From: Accumulibacter sp.
Lineage (GTDB): Bacteria; Pseudomonadota; Gammaproteobacteria; Burkholderiales; Rhodocyclaceae
Direction: 5' to 3'
NCBI GenBank assembly: GCA_020049495.1
Contig: JAIFKU010000099.1
Location: forward strand, 1 to 39,545
DNA length: 39,545 nucleotides
Shown here: positions 1 to 8,344 of the stretch, one piece after another
Layout: each line of letters starts with the position of its first letter
Position numbering within the stretch: position 1 is the stretch's first letter
Notes under the pieces: model-generated
Seen by the model: only the letters and a program-made list of their open reading frames with translations
Told to the model about the DNA's origin: nothing
The model's database searches: none
Program-made: the position numbers and the translations under genes

Positions 1-779
1 GCAAGCAGAGGTACCGGGATGATGCGCAATTCTCCACCCCGGGCCAGCAGAATGCTGTTGGGGCCACGGGTCAGCACAAAGATCGTCTGATGACTGCGCG
101 ATACCCCAGCCACTGCATCCATCAGGGCTGTGGGGATTACGGAGGCCGCCAGTTCACCGCCATGCTCACCGCCCGAGAACCGGTCAGCGAGAAAGCTGGC
201 AACGAATTCAGCCAGATTGATCTTGACCACGGCCGGCCGAGCGGATATGGCTTGGCGCAGGGGAGCACCCTGCAGGTCGAGAATGACAGGGACACCGGAT
301 TCCCGGGCCATATTGGCCAATCGGGTCTGGTAGCCGGCTGGGAAACCGGGAGCCATCGACCCGGCAATCACGCAGGCCGTTGCCGCAGGCAACTGCTGTT
401 GCAGCATTTCTGTCATCTGACTGACACAGTCATCATCGACTGGCGAAGTTGGTTCGACGAGTTCAGTCACCCGGCGGCCGGCGGCATGGTGCATTTCAAT
501 GATCGAAGTGCAGGTGCGCAAGCGACCGGTCGCGGGAACAAGGCGGAGATCCAGGCCTCCCTGCCCGGCCAGTGCCATAATCTCGTCCGCGTTGCTCCCG
601 CCCTGAGCCAGGCAGAAGACTTCAACCCCGAGTCTTTGCAAGACCCGGCAGACATTGACGCCCTTGCCGGCCACATCAATAACGACACTTTGCAAGCGGT
701 TAACTTCCCCCAGGGCCAGCGAATCGATGGTGACCGAGCGCTGGAGTCCGGGACTCAGGCAGATGGAAATGACAGGCAT
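1..779 (-). CDS. PfkB-family sugar-phosphate kinase, 3' end missing
   Basis: Partial gene: about 259 N-terminal residues are visible, beginning MPVISICLSPGLQRS and running off the left edge. It carries the PfkB signature GKGVNV (residues 38-43) followed by CRVLQRLG, and a VKINLAEF segment corresponding to the family KPNxxE motif. The C-terminal GAGD box with the catalytic Asp lies outside the window. The overall pattern is that of the 1-phosphofructokinase/tagatose-6-phosphate kinase/E. coli PfkB branch, which phosphorylates sugar phosphates with ATP in the cytoplasm. The usual substrate-contacting Asp near residue 13 (NPAxD in FruK, APSLD in E. coli PfkB) is Gln here (SPGLQ), so the substrate is uncertain. 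It lies downstream of transketolase, with a terminator between them. The start at 779 has only a weak AAGGTG-like ribosome site. Confidence 0.8.
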   Translation of the reverse strand, partial: MPVISICLSPGLQRSVTIDSLALGEVNRLQSVVIDVAGKGVNVCRVLQRLGVEVFCLAQGGSNADEIMALAGQGGLDLRLVPATGRLRTCTSIIEMHHAAGRRVTELVEPTSPVDDDCVSQMTEMLQQQLPAATACVIAGSMAPGFPAGYQTRLANMARESGVPVILDLQGAPLRQAISARPAVVKINLAEFVASFLADRFSGGEHGGELAASVIPTALMDAVAGVSRSHQTIFVLTRGPNSILLARGGELRIIPVPLL

Positions 780-810
780 GAGCGTTTGACTACACCTTAC
801 TGCCGGATGG

Positions 811-840
811 GAAAAGACCCGTGGTTAAGCACGGGCCTTT
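811..840 (-). terminator. Intrinsic terminator after transketolase
   Basis: Arms AAGACCCGTG (814-823) and CACGGGCCTT (830-839) pair with one mismatch around a 6-nt loop. Read on the minus strand the hairpin is followed by TCTTTTC. It lies 25 nt beyond the transketolase stop and just before the PfkB gene start, so it should separate the two transcripts. Confidence 0.65.
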
Positions 841-865
841 GGTCGGGTTTAACGAACAATGCCGA

Positions 866-2869
866 TCAGCGCGCGATGACGCCTTCGACAGCGGCGGCGA
901 CCCTGGCCGCGGTGATCCCGAGGAACTCGAAGACCTGAGCGGCCGGTCCGCACTCGCCGAATCGATCGATGCCGACCACCGCACCCTCCAGACCGACATA
1001 CTGGCGCCAGTAGCCGGTGACCCCGGCCTCCACCGCCACGCGCGGGATGCCGCGCGGCAGCACCACGTCACGGTAGGCGGCGTCCTGCGCATCGAACAGG
1101 AAGTTCGAGGGCATTGAGACCACGCGTACGGCAATGCCCTTTTCCGCCAGCATCTGTTGCGCGCTGATGGCCAGACCGATTTCCGAGCCGGTGGCGATAA
1201 TCACCGCCTGCGCCGTGCCGGGACAGTCCTTGAGGATGTAGCCCCCTTTGCGGATGGCCTTGAGCTGGTCAGCATCGCGGGCCTGATGCGGCAGGTTCTG
1301 GCGGGTGAGGATCAGGGCCGTCGGCGTAGATTTGTGTTCGAGGGCCGTCTGCCAGGCGACGAAGGTTTCGACGCTGTCGCACGGGCGCCAGACGTCGAGG
1401 TTGGGGACCATGCGCAGAGTGGCGGTCTGTTCGACCGGCTGGTGCGTCGGGCCGTCTTCGCCAACACCGATGGAGTCGTGGGTGAATACGTAGATCGGGT
1501 TGATGCGCATCAGCGCGGCCATGCGGATGGCATTGCGAGCGTATTCGGAGAACATCAGGAAGGTGCCGCCGAAGGGGCGGAAGCCACCGTGCAGGACCAG
1601 ACCGTTCATGATCACGGCCATGCCGAATTCACGCACGCCGTAATGGATGTAGTTGCCGCCCGCGTCCATGGTTTCCGGATGCAGGTCGCGGCAGCCTTTC
1701 CACTGCGTCAGGTTGGACGGAGCCAGGTCGGCGGAGCCGCCGATGAATTCAGGAACGCTGGGCGCCAGAGCCTGGATGGCGTTCTGTGAGGCCTTGCGCG
1801 AAGCGATGACCTCGCCCTTGTCGACGATGGCACGCAAGGCGGTGGCGGCCTGGGTGGCGAATTCGGGGTGCAGTTCGCCTTGGCTGCGGCGCATGAACTC
1901 GGCGGCGAGTTCGGGATGAGCCAGGCGATAGGCGGCGAACAGGGTGTCCCATTCGGCCTGGCGCCGGGTGCCAGCCTCTCTGGCATTCCACAGGGCGCGC
2001 ACGGCGTCGGGTATTTCGAAGGCGCCTTCTGTGATGCCGAGGGCCGCCCGGGTGGCGGCGATTTCGTCCTTGCCCAGAGGGGAACCGTGTACGTCGTGGG
2101 TCCCGGCCTTGTTGGGCGAGCCTTTGCCGATGATGGTCTTGCAGCAGATCAGGGTCGGCCTGTCGTTCTGCAGCTTGGCGGTGCGGATGGCCAGATCGAC
2201 GGCGTCGATGTCATGGCCGTCGACATTGCGGATGACGTTCCAGCCGTAGGCTTCAAAGCGCTTGGGGGTGTCGTCGGCAAACCAGCCGCTCACGTGGCCG
2301 TCGATGGAAATGCCGTTATCGTCGTAAAAGGCGATCAGCTTGGCAAGTTTCCAGGTGCCGGCGAGCGAGCAGACTTCGTGCGAGATGCCTTCCATCAGGC
2401 AACCGTCGCCCATGAACGCGTAGCTGTAGTGGTCGACGATGGGGAAACCATCGCGGTTGAATTCGGCGGCAAGAAGCTGTTCGGCCAGGGCGAAGCCGAC
2501 GGCGTTGCCCAGGCCCTGTCCGAGCGGGCCGGTGGTCGTTTCGACGCCGGCGGTGTGGCCGTATTCGGGATGGCCTGGGGTCTTGCTGTGAAGTTGGCGG
2601 AATTTCTTCAGTTCGTCGAGCGGCAGGGCGTAGCCGGTCAGGTGTAGCAGGGCGTAGAGCAGCATCGAGCCGTGGCCGTTGGAAAGAACGAAACGGTCGC
2701 GGTTGGGCCACTTGGGGTCGGCCGGGTTGTGCTTGAGGTGCCGCGTCCATAGGGCCACGGCCATTTCAGCCATACCCATCGGCGCCCCCGGATGCCCGGA
2801 ATTGGCCGCCTGTACACCATCCATCGCCAATACTCGAATCGCATTGGCCAGCGAAAGCTGTGTTGTCAT
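866..2869 (-). CDS. tkt: Transketolase
   Basis: Transketolase (667 aa) is a thiamine-diphosphate enzyme that moves two-carbon ketol units between sugar phosphates in the non-oxidative pentose phosphate pathway, linking it to glycolysis. Key residues are in place: His26 in SGHPGAP, His66, His100, the GDG motif at 154-156 with Asn185 for Mg-ThDP, His261, the general base Glu414 (FGMAV context) and His476 in GEDGPTHQP. The length is normal for bacterial enzymes (about 660). The start at 2869 has GGAG seven bases upstream. A good sigma-70-like promoter overlaps the end of the upstream Cof phosphatase gene, and a hairpin terminator follows the stop, so the gene may form its own transcript. No anomalies seen. 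Confidence 0.98.
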   Translation of the reverse strand: MTTQLSLANAIRVLAMDGVQAANSGHPGAPMGMAEMAVALWTRHLKHNPADPKWPNRDRFVLSNGHGSMLLYALLHLTGYALPLDELKKFRQLHSKTPGHPEYGHTAGVETTTGPLGQGLGNAVGFALAEQLLAAEFNRDGFPIVDHYSYAFMGDGCLMEGISHEVCSLAGTWKLAKLIAFYDDNGISIDGHVSGWFADDTPKRFEAYGWNVIRNVDGHDIDAVDLAIRTAKLQNDRPTLICCKTIIGKGSPNKAGTHDVHGSPLGKDEIAATRAALGITEGAFEIPDAVRALWNAREAGTRRQAEWDTLFAAYRLAHPELAAEFMRRSQGELHPEFATQAATALRAIVDKGEVIASRKASQNAIQALAPSVPEFIGGSADLAPSNLTQWKGCRDLHPETMDAGGNYIHYGVREFGMAVIMNGLVLHGGFRPFGGTFLMFSEYARNAIRMAALMRINPIYVFTHDSIGVGEDGPTHQPVEQTATLRMVPNLDVWRPCDSVETFVAWQTALEHKSTPTALILTRQNLPHQARDADQLKAIRKGGYILKDCPGTAQAVIIATGSEIGLAISAQQMLAEKGIAVRVVSMPSNFLFDAQDAAYRDVVLPRGIPRVAVEAGVTGYWRQYVGLEGAVVGIDRFGECGPAAQVFEFLGITAARVAAAVEGVIAR

Positions 2870-2894
2870 TTTGTTACTCCATCGGTTATTCGAA

Positions 2895-2907
2895 ATGAAT
2901 CATTCAT
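2895..2907. promoter_or_regulatory. Short perfect palindrome in the tkt leader
   Basis: ATGAAT (2895-2900), a central C, then ATTCAT (2902-2907) form a perfect 6+1+6 dyad, 25 nt upstream of the transketolase start and downstream of its predicted promoter. It could be an operator, but it is short and may be chance. Confidence 0.25.
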
Positions 2908-2962
2908 GTTGGCAGATAGCCACTGAAGCGTCTTGTGCATCAGGGCTGAACGCAAACCATAA

Positions 2963-2991
2963 ATTTTATACGGATGCTATCCGGGTGTCAG
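2963..2991 (-). promoter_or_regulatory. Predicted sigma-70 promoter of tkt
   Basis: On the minus strand, CTGACA (2991-2986, 5 of 6 consensus) is followed after 17 nt by TAAAAT (2968-2963, 5 of 6). The -35 hexamer lies within the last codons of the Cof phosphatase gene, and the -10 is about 95 nt upstream of the transketolase start. Confidence 0.5.
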
Positions 2992-3804
2992 TACAAACTG
3001 CTGCAGAACGTCAGCGATTCCGTCGCTGTCATTGCTGCCAGTAACCCAGTTGGCACAGGACTGAACCTCGGCCAGACTGTTGCCCATAGCCACACCCATA
3101 CCCGCTGCGCGCAGCATGTCCATGTCGTTCTGCTGGTCGCCGATGGCCAGTACCTCATGGTAGGCAATGCCTTGTTCGGCAATCCACTGCGCCAGACGAT
3201 TAGCCTTGCTGTTGCCGGCGTGAGTGATATCCAGACGACCATTGCCCGACCACTCGCAACTCAGGCCCAGGTTTTGTTCAATATCCGCGATGAAGGCCTG
3301 CATGGCCGGCTCGTTGTCGCAAGCCGAGGTGAACTTCCAGATCGTTGTGAGCTCTTCCAGCAGCCGCTCAAAGGAGTCCACCTGATCGATGCGGGGACGC
3401 ACCTCCACTGGCAGAGTCGCTGACCAGGCGAGCAGTCTGCGCAGATGGGGGTCTTTGTTTTCATAGGCCATGAAGTCCTGATCATAAACCATGGTGAAAA
3501 TTTTGTGCTTACGCACCAGTTGCAGCAGACTGCGTGCTTCATCCAGGGTCAGCGGGTCGCTGGCCAGCGCCTGGCGCGTACGGTAATCGTAGAGGTAGGC
3601 CCCATTGCAGCAGATGCCGGGCAGTTCAAGACCAAGTTGATGCCAGTAGGGATAGGCCGCCACGTGATGGCGACCGGTGACGATCATCACCTGAACGCCT
3701 TGAGAGCGCACGCGATTCAATGCGTCTACTGTCGCGCGGCGAATCTGCAAATGGCTGTCCAGCAGCGTCCCGTCAAGATCCAGGGCAATCAATCGGTACT
3801 TCAT
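2977..3804 (-). CDS. Cof-type HAD-superfamily sugar phosphatase
   Basis: A 275-residue cytoplasmic phosphatase of the Cof/YidA (HAD IIB) type. Motif I is DLDGTL with the nucleophile Asp9 and Asp11, motif II is MIVTGR, the motif III lysine is in NSKANRLAQW, and motif IV is GDQQNDMDML. Family members hydrolyse sugar phosphates and phosphorylated cofactors with broad specificity, so the substrate cannot be read from sequence. I chose the start MKYRLIALDLDG at 3804, which has GGAG about seven bases upstream; the reading frame stays open 47 codons further, but that extension does not resemble the family and lacks a ribosome site. It is followed by transketolase in the same direction, suggesting a role in sugar-phosphate housekeeping. 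Confidence 0.9.
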   Translation of the reverse strand: MKYRLIALDLDGTLLDSHLQIRRATVDALNRVRSQGVQVMIVTGRHHVAAYPYWHQLGLELPGICCNGAYLYDYRTRQALASDPLTLDEARSLLQLVRKHKIFTMVYDQDFMAYENKDPHLRRLLAWSATLPVEVRPRIDQVDSFERLLEELTTIWKFTSACDNEPAMQAFIADIEQNLGLSCEWSGNGRLDITHAGNSKANRLAQWIAEQGIAYHEVLAIGDQQNDMDMLRAAGMGVAMGNSLAEVQSCANWVTGSNDSDGIADVLQQFVLTPG

Positions 3805-4115
3805 CAATACTCCGCAATGAGTTCGAACTTCGTTTCGACACACCGTCCGGCGAGACACGGCGAGAAAATCCAGGCCCCGGTCGAGGCCTACAGGACGGAG
3901 TATACCGGCAAGACGGGGCGAATAATGCAATTGCACATCGCCCATGCCTTTTCATTGGCCGGGCATCGATCAACACTCCTGGCTTGGTTTGTGCCGGATG
4001 CGAAGGCGCCAGCATCTACGCAAACGCTGTCATGCCGCGGGTGTCCCGGCCATCAATTAGGCCGGGTTGCCGTCAAAGACATGCGTTAATCATGTAACAT
4101 TCTCGCTTGACAATC

Positions 4116-4129
4116 GGTTCAATTGAACC
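4116..4129. promoter_or_regulatory. Perfect 14-bp palindrome upstream of aceE
   Basis: GGTTCAATTGAACC is a perfect self-complementary 14-mer, about 190 nt upstream of aceE and just after a TTGACA hexamer at 4107-4112. It is a plausible operator for a dimeric regulator of pyruvate dehydrogenase. The E. coli PdhR site (AATTGGTnnnACCAATT) is different, so no regulator is assigned. Confidence 0.35.
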
Positions 4130-4167
4130 AGAGTCGAAAATCCGAGTCGTATGGGAACCGTTCATTA

Positions 4168-4196
4168 TTGCACTATACGGTATCGTATTTTACTAT
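4168..4196 (+). promoter_or_regulatory. Possible aceE promoter
   Basis: TTGCAC (4168-4173) and TACTAT (4191-4196) are separated by 17 nt in an AT-rich stretch. A start near 4203 would leave a leader of about 115 nt containing the 4263-4283 palindrome. The match to consensus is moderate. Confidence 0.35.
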
Positions 4197-4262
4197 GTGG
4201 TATTACCTTGAGATTGATGCACTACGCCTTTACTGCGTTCGGCAACATCTTCACCGCGCCGA

Positions 4263-4283
4263 TTTAGTCCATAATGGACTAAA
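4263..4283. promoter_or_regulatory. Perfect 21-bp palindrome in the aceE leader
   Basis: TTTAGTCCAT (4263-4272), a central A, then ATGGACTAAA (4274-4283) form a perfect 10+1+10 dyad ending 35 nt before the aceE start. The size and symmetry suit an operator for a dimeric repressor placed downstream of the promoter. It is too compact (1-nt centre) and AT-rich to be a normal terminator hairpin. Confidence 0.55.
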
Positions 4284-4318
4284 GGCAAACCATCAATCTG
4301 CTGATTAGGAGACAGTCC

Positions 4319-7012
4319 ATGGCCGCAGCTCAAGAAAACAACCCGGCGTCGGCGATCGACGACACCGACCCTCAAGAAACACGCGAATGGCAGGATGCCC
4401 TGACCGGCGTGATCGAGCACGAAGGGACAGACCGTGCCCACTTCCTGATCCAGCATATGATTGCGCAGGCGCGTGAAGAGGGCATCGACATTCCTTACAG
4501 CGCGACGACGGAATATATCAACACGATTCCGGTTGATCGGCAAGCCAAGTATCCGGGCGACACCGACATCGAAATCCGGATCCGCAACTACATCCGCTGG
4601 AACGCCATGGCCATGGTCGTCCGTGCCAATCGTGACACCAATGTCGGTGGCCACATCGCCTCGTTCGCCTCCTCCGCCGCGCTTTACGACGTCGGTTTCA
4701 ACTGGTTCTGGCGGGCGCAGACCGAACAGCACGGCGGCGACCTGGTTTTCTTCCAGGGGCACTCGATCCCCGGCGTCTATGCCCGAGCCCACCTGATGGG
4801 CCGACTCTCCGATGAGCAGGTCGACAATTTCCGCCAGGAAGTCGACGGCAAAGGCCTGTCCTCCTACCCGCACCCCTGGCTGATGCCTGATTTCTGGCGT
4901 TTTCCGACCGTCTCGATGGGACTGGGGCCGATTCAGGCCATTTATCAGGCCCGTTTCATGAAGTACATGGAAAGTCGCGGTTTCATCGACGCCAAGGATC
5001 GCAAGGTATGGGCTTTCCTTGGTGACGGCGAAACCGACGAAGTCGAAGCGCTCGGCGCCATCGGCATGGCCTCGCGCGAAAGGCTGGACAACCTGATTTT
5101 CGTCATCAACTGCAACCTGCAGCGCCTTGACGGTCCGGTGCGGGGAAATGGCAAGATCATCCAGGAACTCGAGGGCACCTTCCGCGGGGCCGGCTGGAAT
5201 GTCATCAAGCTGGTCTGGGGACGCCACTGGGACATGCTGTTCGAACGCGACAAGAAGGGCATCCTGAAGAAACGTATGATGGAAGCCGTCGACGGTGAAT
5301 ACCAGACTTACAAGTCCAAGAACGGCGCTTACGTTCGCGAGCATTTCTTCAACACGCCCGAACTCAAGGAAATGGTCGCCGACCTGACCGATGCCGACGT
5401 CTGGCTGCTCAATCGCGGCGGCCACGACATCTTCAAGATATTCAACGCCTTCAAGGCAGCCGTTGAGCACAAGGGACAACCGACCCTGATCCTGGCCAAG
5501 ACGGTCAAGGGTTACGGCATGGGCGAAGCCGGCGAGGGCATGAACATCTCGCACCAGCAGAAGAAGCTCGACAAGAACGCAATCATGGCTTTCCGCGACC
5601 GCTTCAAGCTGCCGGTACCGGATGACCAGATTGACGCATTGCCCTTCCTCAAGTTTGCCGAAGGTTCGGCCGAACTCAAATACATGCACGAGCGCCGGCA
5701 AGCGCTGGGCGGTTTCCTCACCCGCCGTCTGGACAAGGCCGCCGCACTTGAAATCCCCCCGCTTTCGGCCTTTGAGACCTTGCTCAAGTCCTCCGGCGAA
5801 GGGCGTGAAATCTCGACCACGATGGCCATCGTGCGCCTGCTCAACATCCTGCTCAAGGACAAGCAGATCGGCAAACGCGTGGTGCCCATCGTCCCCGATG
5901 AATCACGGACCTTCGGCATGGAAGGCCTGTTCCGCCAGATCGGCATCTGGAATCAGCAAGGCCAGAACTACGTGCCCGAAGACCACGACCAGTTGATGTT
6001 CTACAAGGAATCGAAGAGCGGCCAGGTGCTGCAGGAGGGCATCAATGAAGCCGGTGCGATGAGCGACTGGATTGCAGCAGCGACGGCCTACTCGGTGCAT
6101 AACGAGCAGATGATTCCTTTCTACATCTGTTATTCGATGTTCGGCCTGCAACGCACCATGGACCTGTACTGGGCGGCGGCCGACCAGCGTGCCCGCGGTT
6201 TCCTGATCGGCGGCACGGCCGGTCGTACCACGCTCAACGGTGAAGGCCTGCAGCACGAAGACGGCCATTCGCTGATTCTTTCCGGCCTGATCCCGAGCTG
6301 CATCAGCTACGACCCGACCTTCGCCTTCGAAATCGCGGTGATCATGCAGGACGGCATGCGCCGCATGTTCCAGGAACAGGAAGACATTTATTACTATATC
6401 ACGGTAATGAACGAGAACTACGAACATCCGGAAATGCCGGTCGGCGCCGAAGCCGACATCATCAGGGGCATGTACCTGCTGAAGAAAGGCCAGGTCTCGG
6501 ACGGCAAGCAGGCCGCGCCGCGCGTGCAACTGCTCGGTTCCGGCACGATTTTCCGCGAAGTCATTGCCGCCGCCGAACTGCTCAAGAACGACTGGGGCGT
6601 CGACGCCGACCTGTGGGGCTGCCCGGGCTTCAACGAACTGGCGCGTGATGGCAACGATGTTGCCCGCTGGAACATGCTCAACCCGACCGCGAAACAAAAA
6701 CTCTCGCACGTCGAAAACTGCCTTAACGACACACGCGGCCCGATCATTGCAGCCACCGACTACGTGCGCCTGTATGCCGAACAGATCCGGCCTTTCATCA
6801 ACCGTCGCTACGTCACCCTGGGTACCGACGGCTTTGGCCGCTCGGACACGCGCGAGAAGCTGCGCCACTTCTTCGAGGTCGATCGCCGCTGGGTCACCAT
6901 CGCCGCACTCAAGGCGCTGGCCGACGAAGGCAGCATCGAGCGCAACAAGGTTGCCGAGGCGATTGCCAAGTACGGAATCGACATCAACAAGCCGAACCCG
7001 GTCACGGTTTGA
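4319..7012 (+). CDS. aceE: Pyruvate dehydrogenase E1 component, homodimeric type
   Basis: E1 (897 aa) decarboxylates pyruvate with thiamine diphosphate and reductively acetylates the lipoyl group of E2, committing pyruvate to acetyl-CoA. It is the large single-chain form typical of beta- and gammaproteobacteria (E. coli AceE 887 aa), not the alpha/beta heterodimer. The ThDP motif GDGETDE lies at 235-241 with Asn264 and Asn266 downstream, and the conserved FFQGHS (His about 148) is present. The start has GGAGA seven bases upstream. It is the first gene of aceE-aceF-lpd; the aceF start follows the stop by 11 nt. A long leader with palindromes suggests control of the whole operon. No defects seen. 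Confidence 0.98.
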   Translation: MAAAQENNPASAIDDTDPQETREWQDALTGVIEHEGTDRAHFLIQHMIAQAREEGIDIPYSATTEYINTIPVDRQAKYPGDTDIEIRIRNYIRWNAMAMVVRANRDTNVGGHIASFASSAALYDVGFNWFWRAQTEQHGGDLVFFQGHSIPGVYARAHLMGRLSDEQVDNFRQEVDGKGLSSYPHPWLMPDFWRFPTVSMGLGPIQAIYQARFMKYMESRGFIDAKDRKVWAFLGDGETDEVEALGAIGMASRERLDNLIFVINCNLQRLDGPVRGNGKIIQELEGTFRGAGWNVIKLVWGRHWDMLFERDKKGILKKRMMEAVDGEYQTYKSKNGAYVREHFFNTPELKEMVADLTDADVWLLNRGGHDIFKIFNAFKAAVEHKGQPTLILAKTVKGYGMGEAGEGMNISHQQKKLDKNAIMAFRDRFKLPVPDDQIDALPFLKFAEGSAELKYMHERRQALGGFLTRRLDKAAALEIPPLSAFETLLKSSGEGREISTTMAIVRLLNILLKDKQIGKRVVPIVPDESRTFGMEGLFRQIGIWNQQGQNYVPEDHDQLMFYKESKSGQVLQEGINEAGAMSDWIAAATAYSVHNEQMIPFYICYSMFGLQRTMDLYWAAADQRARGFLIGGTAGRTTLNGEGLQHEDGHSLILSGLIPSCISYDPTFAFEIAVIMQDGMRRMFQEQEDIYYYITVMNENYEHPEMPVGAEADIIRGMYLLKKGQVSDGKQAAPRVQLLGSGTIFREVIAAAELLKNDWGVDADLWGCPGFNELARDGNDVARWNMLNPTAKQKLSHVENCLNDTRGPIIAATDYVRLYAEQIRPFINRRYVTLGTDGFGRSDTREKLRHFFEVDRRWVTIAALKALADEGSIERNKVAEAIAKYGIDINKPNPVTV

Positions 7013-7023
7013 GGGAGCGTTTC

Positions 7024-8331
7024 ATGAGCCAGCTAATTGAAATCAGGGTTCCGGACATCGGCGATTTTTCCGCCATACCGGTCATCGAAATCTGCGTCCA
7101 GGTCGGTGATCACGTCGACATCGATGCGGCACTGGTCACGCTCGAATCGGAAAAGGCAACGATGGACGTTCCTTCATCGGCCGCCGGTGTCGTCAAGGAG
7201 ATCCGCGTTGCCCTCGGTGACAGGATATCGGAAGGCACTGTTGTGGCTCTCGTCGAGCCATCGAGTGCCAGTAAAGAGAAAGGGGTCAAGAGCGAGGAGT
7301 TAAGAATTGAGGCAACTCCGCTGCCCACGACTCCAGCGCCGGCAGTTCAACCCCTGCCCGTGCCGGCTGTGCAGGCCCCACTCCTCACTCCTCACCCCTC
7401 ACGCCTCACCGCATCAAACACCCACGCCACGCCCTCCGTGCGCTTGTTCGCCCGCGAACTGGGTGTCGATCTGTCGCGGGTTCCGGCCAGCGGACAAAAA
7501 GGACGCATTCTCAAGGAAGACGTCAGCGCCTTCATCAAGGGGGTGATGCAAGGTGTTCCGGCCGCGCCGGCAGGCACGGGGGCCGCGCTGGGTGGCGGGC
7601 TTGATCTGCTGCCCTGGCCGAAGGTCGATTTTGCCAAGTTCGGGGCGATCGAGGTGCAGGCGCTTGCCCGCATCAGGAAAATCTCCGGCCAGAATCTTGC
7701 ACGCAACTGGGTGATGATCCCGGCAGTGACCTACCATGATGACGCCGACATCACCGAACTCGAAGCCTTCCGCCTGGCGCTGAACAAGGAGAACGAAAAA
7801 GCGGGCCCGAGGATCACCATGCTCGCCTTCGTCATCAAGGCCTGCGAACTGGCGCTCAGGAAATTCCCGGAATTCAACAGCTCGCTTGATGGTGATACCC
7901 TGGTGCTGAAAAAATATTTCAACATCGCCTTTGCTGCCGACACGCCCAACGGCCTGGTCGTTCCGGTGATCAAGAATGTCGACCAGAAATCGGTCAGCCA
8001 GATCGCCGTCGAATGCGGCGAACTCTCCAAAAAGGCGCGTGAGGGCAAGCTCACTCCGGCGGAAATGTCCGGTGCCTGCTTCACCGTCTCCAGTGTCGGC
8101 GGCATCGGCGGAACCAGTTTCTCGCCCATCGTCAACGCTCCGGAAGTGGCGATTCTCGGCGTCAGCAAATCAGTGATGAAACCGGTCTGGAACGGCCAGG
8201 CCTTTGTTCCCCGCCTGATCCTGCCGCTGTCGTTGTCTGCCGACCACCGCGTCATCGATGGGGCCATGGGCACGCGTTTCAATGTCTATGTCGCGCAGCT
8301 TCTGGCCGACATGCGGCGCGCGCTGGTCTGA
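7024..8331 (+). CDS. aceF: Pyruvate dehydrogenase E2, dihydrolipoyl acetyltransferase
   Basis: E2 (435 aa) forms the core of the pyruvate dehydrogenase complex and transfers acetyl from lipoyl-lysine to CoA. There is one lipoyl domain (1-78) with the lipoylated Lys44 in ESEKATMD, an Ala/Pro linker (about 80-135), an E3/E1-binding domain (about 137-173, SVRLFARELG...GRILKEDV), and the catalytic domain with DHRVIDG at 407-413 (active His408). E. coli AceF has three lipoyl domains; single-domain forms are common in betaproteobacteria. The start at 7024 has GAGGGAG upstream and begins the lipoyl domain cleanly; an in-frame ATG at 7009 is less likely. The linker contains an unusual inverted-repeat DNA segment shared with lpd. 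Confidence 0.97.
   Translation: MSQLIEIRVPDIGDFSAIPVIEICVQVGDHVDIDAALVTLESEKATMDVPSSAAGVVKEIRVALGDRISEGTVVALVEPSSASKEKGVKSEELRIEATPLPTTPAPAVQPLPVPAVQAPLLTPHPSRLTASNTHATPSVRLFARELGVDLSRVPASGQKGRILKEDVSAFIKGVMQGVPAAPAGTGAALGGGLDLLPWPKVDFAKFGAIEVQALARIRKISGQNLARNWVMIPAVTYHDDADITELEAFRLALNKENEKAGPRITMLAFVIKACELALRKFPEFNSSLDGDTLVLKKYFNIAFAADTPNGLVVPVIKNVDQKSVSQIAVECGELSKKAREGKLTPAEMSGACFTVSSVGGIGGTSFSPIVNAPEVAILGVSKSVMKPVWNGQAFVPRLILPLSLSADHRVIDGAMGTRFNVYVAQLLADMRRALV
7271..7410. repeat. Imperfect inverted repeat inside the aceF linker
   Basis: The left arm (about 7276-7300, rich in GAGG/AAGAG) is complementary to the right arm (7381-7410, rich in CTCCTCAC); 17 of 22 positions pair in the best stretch. 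The arms flank about 80 nt of Pro/Ala linker codons. They encode KEKGVKSEEL and LLTPHPSRL, which do not look like usual lipoyl-linker sequence. A second, related copy sits in lpd at the same architectural position. Confidence 0.6.
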
Positions 8332-8344
8332 TCGGGAGACACGG

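Larger units (their letters stand above)
3805..4318. other. Divergent intergenic region upstream of aceE
   Basis: 514 bases without a convincing gene; open frames here lack ribosome sites and recognisable protein. The left half is unremarkable and must contain the promoter of the Cof phosphatase. The right half is AT-richer and holds two perfect palindromes and a plausible promoter for aceE, listed separately. Confidence 0.7.

Noticed and set aside
1868-2647. Open frame on the plus strand inside transketolase
   Set aside because: It mirrors the tkt codons, with no ribosome site and no recognisable domain.
3805-3945. N-terminal extension of the Cof phosphatase to 3945
   Set aside because: The 47 extra residues do not resemble the HAD family, and the start at 3804 has a proper Shine-Dalgarno sequence.
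4107-4124. FNR-like site TTGAC...TTCAA upstream of aceE
   Set aside because: The arms are separated by 6 nt rather than the 4 nt of an FNR box and match the consensus poorly.
4193-5701. Long open frame (502 codons) on the minus strand inside aceE
   Set aside because: It is antisense to a certain gene, resembles no family, and such frames arise from GC-rich codon use. The same holds for 5903-6868 minus within aceE.
7009-7023. Upstream aceF start with five extra residues
   Set aside because: It overlaps the end of aceE; the ATG at 7024 has the ribosome site and starts the lipoyl domain as in homologues.
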